From Gemmataceae bacterium (GTDB lineage: Bacteria; Planctomycetota; Planctomycetia; Gemmatales; Gemmataceae), in assembly GCA_025056835.1 (NCBI GenBank), contig JANWVS010000058.1, forward strand, positions 1 to 8,718: 8,718 nt of DNA, read 5' to 3'. The notes below the pieces were generated by a model. That model saw nothing but the letters and a program-made list of their open reading frames with translations, made no database searches and was not told where the DNA came from. Numbering within the stretch: position 1 is the first letter of the stretch; each line of letters opens with the position of its first letter. Shown in pieces: positions 1 to 5,504 of the stretch. The position numbers were made by a program, and so were the translations under genes.

Positions 1-609
1 ATCTGGGTCCACCCGGAGGGCATCGCCAGCGTGTTCAAAGACGGCAAGTTCACACCGGAGGCCCAGCGCGTGCTCGACCGCAAGGCGGCCCTCCTGGCCG
101 TCCAGCCGCTTCGCATGAATCCGGGAGCGCCCCCACCGCCGCCGGTCAACGCGGGTTACGCCGGCTACACCTTCGGATACAATCGACCGTTGTTGGCCGA
201 GCGCGTGCATGACATCCTGACGGCGGTGGCCTTCGCTCAACAATACAAGGACCAGGTGAGCACGCTGCACCTTGCCGGTTTCGGCAAATGCGGGCCGTGG
301 GTCGCCCTGGCGCGGGGTTTGTGCGGCACCGCGATCGCCCGGACCGCGGTGGACGCCAACCAGTTCAACTTCCACCAGATCAAGAACATGAACGACGAAA
401 TGATGTTGCCCGGGGCGGTGAGGTATGGCGATTTGGCCACGCTGGCCGCCTTGGCGGCGCCGCACGAATTGCTCGTCCACAATGCCAAGGGACTCGACTC
501 TCCCTGGCGGCTCGACGGCGTCTATCGGGCGTCCGGTCACGCCGCGAAACTGCGCCGCGACGACCGCCTCTGGTCGACCGCCGAGGTGGTGGAGTGGCTG
601 CTGCGCTGA
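1..609 (+). CDS. Alpha/beta-hydrolase-like protein (acetylxylan-esterase style), 5' partial
   Basis: The reading frame is open from base 1, so the N-terminus lies outside the window; 202 C-terminal residues are visible, ending in TGA at 607-609. The visible part resembles the C-terminal half of an alpha/beta-hydrolase fold. A helix-rich stretch (PLLAERVHDILTAV, residues 63-76) is followed by a hydrophobic strand and turn, TLHLAGFGKCGPWVALARGL (88-107), at the place where the nucleophile elbow GxSxG normally lies. Here the elbow reads GFGKCG (93-98) with no serine. A later HELLVHN segment (155-161) could be the strand carrying the usual histidine. From memory, large planctomycete proteins annotated as acetylxylan esterase or alpha/beta hydrolase have this layout; substrate and catalytic activity cannot be told. 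It may be a non-catalytic or altered hydrolase, possibly exported, but any signal peptide is off-window. The next gene on the strand starts about 106 bases downstream, so they may or may not be co-transcribed. Family assignment is moderate, function weak. Confidence 0.7.
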   Translation: MWVHPEGIASVFKDGKFTPEAQRVLDRKAALLAVQPLRMNPGAPPPPPVNAGYAGYTFGYNRPLLAERVHDILTAVAFAQQYKDQVSTLHLAGFGKCGPWVALARGLCGTAIARTAVDANQFNFHQIKNMNDEMMLPGAVRYGDLATLAALAAPHELLVHNAKGLDSPWRLDGVYRASGHAAKLRRDDRLWSTAEVVEWLLR

Positions 610-654
610 AAGGCGCTGAGTCGCGGCTGTTGCTCGGGTCGCGGCCGCTGGGTC

Positions 655-660
655 GGAGGA
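655..660 (+). promoter_or_regulatory. Shine-Dalgarno-like GGAGGA before an alternative kinase start
   Basis: GGAGGA lies 10 bases before a GTG at 671 that is in frame with the kinase gene. It would add 15 residues (MPVRVACRISVNGAA) before the ATG at 716. The ATG start has no comparable site but puts the zinc ribbon at the very N-terminus, as is usual for this protein type. The site is therefore either the real start signal or a chance purine run; I prefer 716 on protein grounds, without certainty. Confidence 0.35.
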
Positions 661-715
661 AACGACGGCCGTGCCGGTCCGCGTCGCCTGTCGGATTAGC
701 GTAAATGGCGCTGCC

Positions 716-3376
716 ATGCTGATCGAAGTGACTTGTCCTGCCTGCCAAGCCAAGCTCCGCGTTGCCGAGAAGAACCTGGGTCAACGGTTGCGTTGTCCGA
801 AGTGCCGGGCCGTCGTTGAAGTTCCGTCGGCAACCACCACGGTCGATGCCGGTCCGGCGGCGGAGTATCTTCGGGGCGAGGCCGAGGTCCCCTTGGGAGA
901 GACGCGCGTGCTCGACCGCGGCGCGTTGGCCGCCAGCGCCAGCGAAGATGCCGCCATCATCTCCAAGTTCGATTCGGACCCGGCGCCGAAGACGCTGCGG
1001 GGCTATGAACTGATCAAGGAGCTGGGCCGCGGCGGCATGGGGCGGGTCTTCCTGGCCCGGCAAAAATCGCTGGATCGCTTGGTGGCCCTCAAGGTCATGA
1101 ACCCGCAGCGCGCCCGCGATCCCGCCTTCTTGGCCCGCTTCATGCGCGAGGCCTATGCCGCCGCCCAGTTGGTCCATCATCATATCGTGCAGATCTACGA
1201 CATCGGCGCCGAGCACGGCTGCCATTATTTCACGATGGAATATGTCCGCGGTCGATCTCTGGCCGACATCGTCGAACGCGACGGCAAGCTCGATCCGGAG
1301 GTCGCCGTCGGCTACCTGCTCCAAGCAGCGCGCGGTCTGAAATTCGGCCACGATCTCGGCATGGTTCATCGCGACGTCAAACCCGACAACATCCTGGTCA
1401 ACGACCAGGGGATCGTCAAAGTCGCCGACCTGGGATTGGTCAAGCTGCCGCAAACCGAGGAAATTCCCCTGGCGGCCAGCGCCGACGAGCCCGATGTAGC
1501 CCGGCGTTCGACGATGGTGACGCGCGTCGGCGTCGGCGTCGGGACGCCGGCGTTCATGGCCCCCGAGCAGGCCCGCGACGCGGCTCACGTCGATCGCCGC
1601 GCCGACATCTATTCGCTGGGCTGCACTCTGTATTACCTGGTCACGGGCAAACCGCCCTTTGAAGGGAAGACCGCCCTCGAAGTGCTCAGCAAACACCAGA
1701 ACGCCTCGTACATCCCGCCCGACGAGATTGTCAAGCGCGTGCCCAAGGCGCTGACGGCGATCTTGAACCGCATGTTGGCGAAACGGCCGGAAGATCGCTT
1801 TGCCGACATGAAGGAGGTCATCGCCGCATTCGAGAAGTTTCTCGGCGTGCAGCAAACCGGGGCGTTTACCCCGCAGGAGGAGCACGCCACTGTGCTCGAA
1901 CAATGCGTCAAGGCGTTCAACGAGGCGCCGCTGGCCCGCCGGCGCTCTTGGTTTACCGGAGGCTTTTTCGGCGGCTGCGCGGCGCTGGTCGTCGTGAGTT
2001 TGCTGGCCGGTGGGCTGGGGATTGCCGGTGCCGTGCTGGGCTTGGCCATTCTGACTCCGGCGGCGTTGTTCCTCATTCACGGCTGGCGGGAACGCTCGTA
2101 CTTGTTCCTCAAGGTGCGCGAATTTGTGCTGGACGCGCGGCCGACCGAGTTGCTGTACGGCTGCGGAGTCGCCGCCTTGTTGGCGCTGTTGCTCTACCTT
2201 TTCAATCTCCATTGGCTCTGGCTCTTCATGGCCGTCGTCGGTTGCGGTCTGGCGTTGGCGTATTACCTGTTGGTCGATCGGCGCCTGGCGGCCCAGCGTC
2301 GGCCGGCTGTCGAGCGCGTGGAAAAGCTCCTCCGCAAAATGCGCTTGGGCGGATTGGAAGAAAAGGCGCTGGAGCGTTTTGTGTGCAAATATGCCGGCCG
2401 TGATTGGGAGGAATTCTACGAAACTCTCTTCGGCTACGAGGCGAAGCTGAAAGCGCGGCACTGGCTGCGCGGTGAAGCGGCCGAGCGGCGCAACACCTAC
2501 GCAGCCTGGCGCGATCCGTTGATCCAGTGGCTGGAAGCCAAGCAACGCGCCCGCAAGGAGGCACGCGAAAAAAAACAGCTCGAGGCGATCGAGGCCCAGG
2601 CCCTTCAGGCGCGGGGTGTGGCCGCGGCGGAAGCCCACGAAAAAGCTGCCCAGGTGGCCGAGGCGATGGTCGCCCAAGCCGCCGCGGTGGCCGAAGTCAT
2701 GGATGTGGATCGCGGGGCTGCGGCGGCCGCGGTCCCCGTGGCTCAGTTCGCCGAAGGGCCGCCCGGTTCGTCCGAATCCGCTCCCCAAGTGTCATTTCAA
2801 AAGTTACTCGAAACGGCCCAGAACCCGGAAACCACCGTCGCCTTCCAACCACCGCGGCGGCGTTGGCGGTTCCCGGTCGGGCGCGTGGTCAGGTTTTTCG
2901 TCGGCGGGCAGTTCCGCTTCGTCGTCGGCATGGTGCTGGTCATTATGTGCCTCACCTGGCTCAGGCAAAACGAACTGCTCGAGGGCGCGAGGTTCTTGGC
3001 CGCTCTGCGGAATTTGTGGGATACCGAGGCACCAGGTTCCTGGGACCAGCTCGCGCAACCGTTGCGGTTTCCGTTGCTTCCTGCCGCCTGGCTGGCACGC
3101 TTCAACAGCCTTAATCCCGCCTTGGCCGGCTTGTTGTTGGCGTTGTCCGCGTTTCTCGGCGGTTGGCGCGTCAGCCTGTGGGCGTGGCCTGCGGCGTTGC
3201 TTATGTTGTGCGGAGGCGCCTGGATTCCCGACGTCGGACCGATCTCCGGCAGCATCATCGGCTTGGCGGCTGGCGTGGGGCTGACTGGCCTCGTTTGGCT
3301 TGTGCGGCGTCGGCGCGCCGCGCCGGCCCCTTCGCCCCCGTCGCCGCCGACGTCGGACGGCGACGCCGATCCCTGA
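716..3376 (+). CDS. Zinc-ribbon Hanks-type Ser/Thr protein kinase with multi-pass membrane tail
   Basis: This 886-residue protein phosphorylates Ser/Thr on target proteins and is probably anchored in the cytoplasmic membrane. Residues below count from ATG 716. A zinc ribbon with CPAC and CPKC (Cys 7, 10, 27, 30) comes first. The kinase domain spans about 96-376: glycine loop GRGGMGRV (104-111), ATP lysine in VALKV (K126), helix-C glutamate E145, catalytic loop HRDVKPDN (218-225, catalytic D220), magnesium loop DLG in place of DFG (238-240), activation end GTPAFMAPE (276-284), DIYSLG (297-302) and R361. All key residues are present, so it should be active. Four hydrophobic segments follow (about 418-519), then a conserved-looking charged stretch around CKYAGRDWEEFYE (557-569), an Ala/Glu/Lys-rich probable coiled coil (590-665), and four more hydrophobic segments (733-863). 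The tail is RRRR followed by Pro/Ser-rich sequence. No periplasmic sensor fold is recognisable. A start at GTG 671 (901 residues) is the alternative. Substrates are unknown. Confidence 0.93.
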   Translation: MLIEVTCPACQAKLRVAEKNLGQRLRCPKCRAVVEVPSATTTVDAGPAAEYLRGEAEVPLGETRVLDRGALAASASEDAAIISKFDSDPAPKTLRGYELIKELGRGGMGRVFLARQKSLDRLVALKVMNPQRARDPAFLARFMREAYAAAQLVHHHIVQIYDIGAEHGCHYFTMEYVRGRSLADIVERDGKLDPEVAVGYLLQAARGLKFGHDLGMVHRDVKPDNILVNDQGIVKVADLGLVKLPQTEEIPLAASADEPDVARRSTMVTRVGVGVGTPAFMAPEQARDAAHVDRRADIYSLGCTLYYLVTGKPPFEGKTALEVLSKHQNASYIPPDEIVKRVPKALTAILNRMLAKRPEDRFADMKEVIAAFEKFLGVQQTGAFTPQEEHATVLEQCVKAFNEAPLARRRSWFTGGFFGGCAALVVVSLLAGGLGIAGAVLGLAILTPAALFLIHGWRERSYLFLKVREFVLDARPTELLYGCGVAALLALLLYLFNLHWLWLFMAVVGCGLALAYYLLVDRRLAAQRRPAVERVEKLLRKMRLGGLEEKALERFVCKYAGRDWEEFYETLFGYEAKLKARHWLRGEAAERRNTYAAWRDPLIQWLEAKQRARKEAREKKQLEAIEAQALQARGVAAAEAHEKAAQVAEAMVAQAAAVAEVMDVDRGAAAAAVPVAQFAEGPPGSSESAPQVSFQKLLETAQNPETTVAFQPPRRRWRFPVGRVVRFFVGGQFRFVVGMVLVIMCLTWLRQNELLEGARFLAALRNLWDTEAPGSWDQLAQPLRFPLLPAAWLARFNSLNPALAGLLLALSAFLGGWRVSLWAWPAALLMLCGGAWIPDVGPISGSIIGLAAGVGLTGLVWLVRRRRAAPAPSPPSPPTSDGDADP

Positions 3377-3432
3377 CGCCCGATGCCGTGCTTCAACAAC
3401 GCCCGAGTTGCCTGGCCATGGCCCGTCCGCGA

Positions 3433-3669
3433 TTATTTCGCTGCGGCACCTGCTCGATGGGGCAAGACGTCGGTCGTTATCTGCGCCGATTCGCGGTCCC
3501 CGCGAAGTATCTGGGCTTTGACCCGTTCCGTCAGCGCCAGCACATAGGCTACTTCGCGGAGGAAAAAGTCGGCCTCGGCACGCAGTCGCCGTTGGAATCG
3601 GTTCTGACGATCAAACAACGTGGTCGCAGCGCTTGGCTTGTTCGCAAGGTAGCAAGAAATCCGATTCAT
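3433..3669 (-). CDS. Small hypothetical protein, 78 residues
   Basis: I do not recognise this gene. It encodes 78 residues starting MNRISCYLANKPSAATTLF and ending in TAA at 3435-3433. The start is well supported: AGAGGAG lies 6 bases before the ATG. The frame stays open 60 codons further upstream to a TTG at 3849, but that part has no ribosome binding site and unremarkable composition, so I treat it as leader. Residues about 18-56 are rich in Arg, Glu, Leu and Ala with helical character (RFQRRLRAEADFFLREVAYV), followed by TERVKAQIL. No membrane segment, signal peptide, cysteine pair or helix-turn-helix is evident, so it is probably a small cytoplasmic helical protein, perhaps binding a partner or nucleic acid through its basic face (a guess). 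It converges on the kinase gene, with 56 bases between the stops, and is preceded by the ferritin-like gene on the same strand after a gap of nearly 300 bases, so it probably has its own promoter. Confidence 0.7.
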   Translation of the reverse strand: MNRISCYLANKPSAATTLFDRQNRFQRRLRAEADFFLREVAYVLALTERVKAQILRGDRESAQITTDVLPHRAGAAAK

Positions 3670-3675
3670 GGCAGG

Positions 3676-3682
3676 CTCCTCT
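3676..3682 (-). promoter_or_regulatory. Shine-Dalgarno site deciding the start of the 78-residue gene
   Basis: On the minus strand AGAGGAG is followed by six bases and then ATG at 3669-3667. The match and spacing are near ideal. This is the main reason to place the start here and not at the upstream in-frame TTG at 3849. Confidence 0.75.
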
Positions 3683-3841
3683 GGTGAATCCGACGAGAAT
3701 CTGTCAAGTCCATCGATGACGCACTCGTAGTACGCACGCGTAATGCCAAACCCGTGATTGCCAAGCGGATTCGTTGCCAACCTCTTGGTAGAGTTCAATT
3801 TGCGACTTGCGGTCGCGCGAAAAGGTCGATGCGGTCGATTG

Positions 3842-3919
3842 GTGTACAAATTGTAACAGCTACCATCGCGACGAAAAAAATCGACAAATGCATAGTGTAC
3901 ACAAGGTCAAAGTTTACAA
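3842..3919 (-). promoter_or_regulatory. AT-rich stretch with three GTKTACAM repeats; possible promoter/operator of the 78-residue gene
   Basis: The 297 bases between the 78-residue gene and the ferritin-like gene hold no supported gene. Within them this stretch is much richer in A and T than its surroundings. It has GTGTACAA (3842-3849), GTGTACAC (3895-3902, a perfect palindrome) and GTTTACAA (3912-3919), an 11-base inverted repeat TACAA-A-TTGTA (3845-3855), and a run of seven A (3874-3880). Read on the minus strand, 3855-3850 is TACAAT, one mismatch from a sigma-70 -10 box, but no good -35 lies at the right distance. A promoter here would give a leader of roughly 175 bases for the 78-residue gene. 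The function is inferred from position and composition only. Confidence 0.3.
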
Positions 3920-3966
3920 TCGCCTGTCGGCCACCGAGCGGGTGCAACGGCGTGGAGCGGGGGCCA

Positions 3967-4473
3967 TCAGGCACTCGAGGCTACTTCCTTCAGATCAGCC
4001 CTGGCCCGCGCATAGGTGACATTGTAGTTCAAGACTTTCGGGTCCGGTTCGATGCCCCAAGTGACGCAGGCTTGCCGGTAGATGTTGGGCCACCAGTTGG
4101 CGTGCTCGGTGAGGCCTTGTTCCTTGACGGCTTCCCAGTTGCTCAGGATCCGGGTCCAGCATCTGTCACCGTAGTCCAGGGCTTCTTTCCAGTTGCCGAT
4201 CTGCGGGATGTACCATTGCCTGCCGAGTTGGGCGTGGAGGACCTCATCGGCCCAATCATAGTCCTGCAAGGTGGCGATCAGCGGAATGCCGGATTCGACG
4301 CCGATCTCCCATTCATAACGTTTCCCGGTCTTGGTCATCAGCCCCTGCTCGATGAAATAAAGCACCGCGTGTCGTTCGAACGGCTGGCATTCGGTGTTCA
4401 AGCGGTACGACCAGTTGTGGGTGATGCGAGCCTGCGTCCAGTCGATGCCGAGGGCCACAAAACCGACTCGCAT
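3967..4473 (-). CDS. C-terminal fragment of the ferritin-like protein
   Basis: This 168-residue frame starts formally at an ATG that overlaps the His300 codon of the upstream fragment. No ribosome binding site precedes that ATG, so it is more likely the displaced rest of the upstream gene than an independent gene. It holds MRVGFVALGIDW (1-12), PFERHAVLYFIEQGL (31-45), a DYDWADEVLHAQLG stretch (71-84) with the second ExxH motif (E77, H80), and a Trp/Tyr-rich C-terminal region. The composition is that of a real protein throughout, with no further stop or frame disturbance. Translational coupling, where ribosomes reinitiate at the ATG, is possible, because the upstream frame runs on through it, but nothing seen supports it. 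Confidence 0.55.
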   Translation of the reverse strand: MRVGFVALGIDWTQARITHNWSYRLNTECQPFERHAVLYFIEQGLMTKTGKRYEWEIGVESGIPLIATLQDYDWADEVLHAQLGRQWYIPQIGNWKEALDYGDRCWTRILSNWEAVKEQGLTEHANWWPNIYRQACVTWGIEPDPKVLNYNVTYARARADLKEVASSA

Positions 4474-5371
4474 GACGGGCCTCGTCCCAAAGCTGGCGGC
4501 TCATGTCGCGGTAGTATTCCCACGGCTGGCCCTTGGTCTCGTGGATGATGCTTGCCATCATCTCGGGCACGTCGATCTCGCGGAGGCGTTTGAAGAGCAT
4601 CATCAACGTCTTGGGCTTGGCTGGAAAAGACTCGTCGTAGATAAAAGCCTCGGCGTTGACGCCTTGGTTCCAGAGGTCCTGGAAGCGTTCATCGCGGCGG
4701 GGGATGCGGTCGTAGACATACGGCGTGGCCGAATACTGCCGCGCTGGTACGTCGCCGCGGGGCGGATCGGCGCCGTGCAGACCTCCGGCAGCGGCCAGGC
4801 AAGCGTCGAGCCGTGCCAGCCACGGCGCCGCGGCCGTCCGTTGCTCGGGCGAGACCAGGCAGGCGATCGCCTTCGATCCGTAGGCGATCATGTCGGCCAA
4901 TTCCAGCCGCGCAAAGCGGATGACGCGCAGCGACGGCGCGTCGACCAGGGGGTTGGTGTCGCGCTGATGGCGCTCCAGGGCTTGGTCGAGCGCGGGCAGG
5001 GCCTTTTCGTAGATGCCCAGCAACAGCAAGGCCGTGCTGGGCGCCGCCAGGATTTCGTCAAAGAACACCTGAAGCGCCTCATGCGGCACTTTTTCCAGAC
5101 CCAACGGCGGCTCGCGCATTTCTCCCACTCGCGTCCGCAGGGCTTGAACGTGTTCGGCGCAAAGGTACGAGTGCAACGAAAACGCCGTCTTCAACTCGTA
5201 AATCGGCTCGGCGGTGATGCGGGCCGTCAGGATTTCGTGGAGGCGCACCAATGCGTAGTGATAGCGCTTGTGGCGTTCGACGCAAGCCTCAACGCTCAGT
5301 CCCGGCCGGGCGGCCTCCTCCATGGTCGCCAACCCCGCCAGAGGCGGCAGGTCCCGATAGCTGCGATACAT
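4313..5371 (-). CDS. N-terminal fragment of the ferritin-like protein, with out-of-frame tail
   Basis: If translated as it stands, this frame gives 352 residues from ATG 5371, supported by AAGGAG six bases upstream. Residues 1-300 are the genuine part: helical segments around VERHKRYHYALVRLHEIL (31-48), HSYLCAEHV (67-75, candidate metal ligands E73 and H74), RFARLELADM (152-161), then IIHETKGQPWEYY (275-287) and WDEARH (295-300). The last 52 residues (from ASRFCGPRH on) are Arg/His-rich and unlike a protein helix bundle; they are the out-of-frame reading of the true C-terminal part. A product of this fragment would lack the second ExxH motif and probably could not assemble a di-iron centre. 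The gene is divergent from the SNF2 gene, with 133 bases between their starts. Confidence 0.6.
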   Translation of the reverse strand: MYRSYRDLPPLAGLATMEEAARPGLSVEACVERHKRYHYALVRLHEILTARITAEPIYELKTAFSLHSYLCAEHVQALRTRVGEMREPPLGLEKVPHEALQVFFDEILAAPSTALLLLGIYEKALPALDQALERHQRDTNPLVDAPSLRVIRFARLELADMIAYGSKAIACLVSPEQRTAAAPWLARLDACLAAAGGLHGADPPRGDVPARQYSATPYVYDRIPRRDERFQDLWNQGVNAEAFIYDESFPAKPKTLMMLFKRLREIDVPEMMASIIHETKGQPWEYYRDMSRQLWDEARHASRFCGPRHRLDAGSHHPQLVVPLEHRMPAVRTTRGALFHRAGADDQDRETL

Positions 5372-5377
5372 GTTGAA

Positions 5378-5383
5378 CTCCTT
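5378..5383 (-). promoter_or_regulatory. Shine-Dalgarno site of the ferritin-like gene
   Basis: AAGGAG on the minus strand sits six bases before ATG 5371-5369. It favours this start over an in-frame upstream start at 5416, which would add 15 residues of no evident value. Confidence 0.7.
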
Positions 5384-5421
5384 ATCTTCTCGACGGTTTG
5401 GCGCGCACTGCGGCACCGGTC

Positions 5422-5427
5422 ATTATA
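5422..5427 (-). promoter_or_regulatory. Perfect -10 box TATAAT in the divergent region before the ferritin-like gene
   Basis: The minus strand reads TATAAT at 5427-5422, about 50 bases before the start codon, in a GC-rich region where that hexamer stands out. No convincing -35 hexamer is 16-18 bases upstream, so this would be a weak or activator-dependent sigma-70 type promoter with a leader of about 45 bases. On the plus strand the same bases read TTATAC, with TTGGCG at 5398-5403 at a poor 19-base spacing; a plus-strand promoter for the SNF2 gene overlapping this site is conceivable but weaker. Confidence 0.45.
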
Positions 5428-5493
5428 CGACGTCTAAAGTCTGGGCCGCCTTGGCCCGAAGCATACTCCAGCATCCCGCCGCCGCCCGCCGCG

Positions 5494-5499
5494 AAAGGA
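5494..5499 (+). promoter_or_regulatory. Shine-Dalgarno-like AAAGGA deciding the SNF2 start
   Basis: AAAGGA lies five bases before ATG 5505. The frame is open further upstream to about 5370, but the added residues would run through the divergent promoter region, so ATG 5505 is the best start. Confidence 0.6.
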
Positions 5500-5504
5500 C
5501 GTGC

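Larger units (their letters stand above)
3967..5371 (-). pseudogene. Ferritin-like (DUF455-like) di-iron protein gene, interrupted by a frameshift
   Basis: Two overlapping minus-strand reading frames together encode one ferritin-like protein of about 468 residues. The first runs from ATG 5371 and reaches WDEARH at residue 300. The natural continuation, MRVGFVALGIDW onward for 168 residues, lies in the frame one base later, from 4473 to the TGA at 3969-3967. The join is at about 4471-4474 and corresponds to a net loss of two bases (or of five between short ATGCG-type repeats), or a gain of one. The join leaves one ExxH motif (E297, H300) at the break and a second one, DEVLH, about 80 residues later. 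Paired ExxH motifs are typical of carboxylate-bridged di-iron four-helix proteins. The family name is a resemblance judgement. Whether this is a true pseudogene, a strain-specific lesion or a sequence error cannot be told here; the intact flanking sequence in both frames argues for a recent event or an error. Confidence 0.72.

Noticed and set aside
380..2788. An open frame of 802 codons on the minus strand opposite the hydrolase and kinase genes
   Set aside because: The plus-strand kinase has all catalytic motifs across this stretch. The antisense translation is rich in Arg, Gly, Gln and His with no recognisable domain, as expected for the reverse of GC-rich coding sequence.
3414..3423. Palindrome GGCCATGGCC between the convergent kinase and 78-residue genes, considered as a terminator
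   Set aside because: It has no loop and no following T run, so it is not a convincing rho-independent terminator.
3702..3707. Perfect TTGACA on the minus strand upstream of the 78-residue gene
   Set aside because: A -10 box at proper spacing would fall on the ribosome binding site and none is seen there, so it is probably a chance match.
3874..3880. T7 run on the minus strand about 90 bases after the ferritin-like gene, considered as its terminator
   Set aside because: No stable GC-rich hairpin directly precedes it; only the weak palindromes ATGCAT and GTGTACAC are nearby.
4465..4480. Programmed ribosomal frameshifting in the ferritin-like gene
   Set aside because: No slippery heptamer, in-frame stop at the shift point or downstream stimulatory structure is apparent, and the family is not known to use recoding.
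4394..5437. A 347-codon plus-strand frame opposite the ferritin-like gene
   Set aside because: Shadow of the minus-strand gene, which has a ribosome binding site, -10 box and ExxH motifs; the plus frame has none of these.
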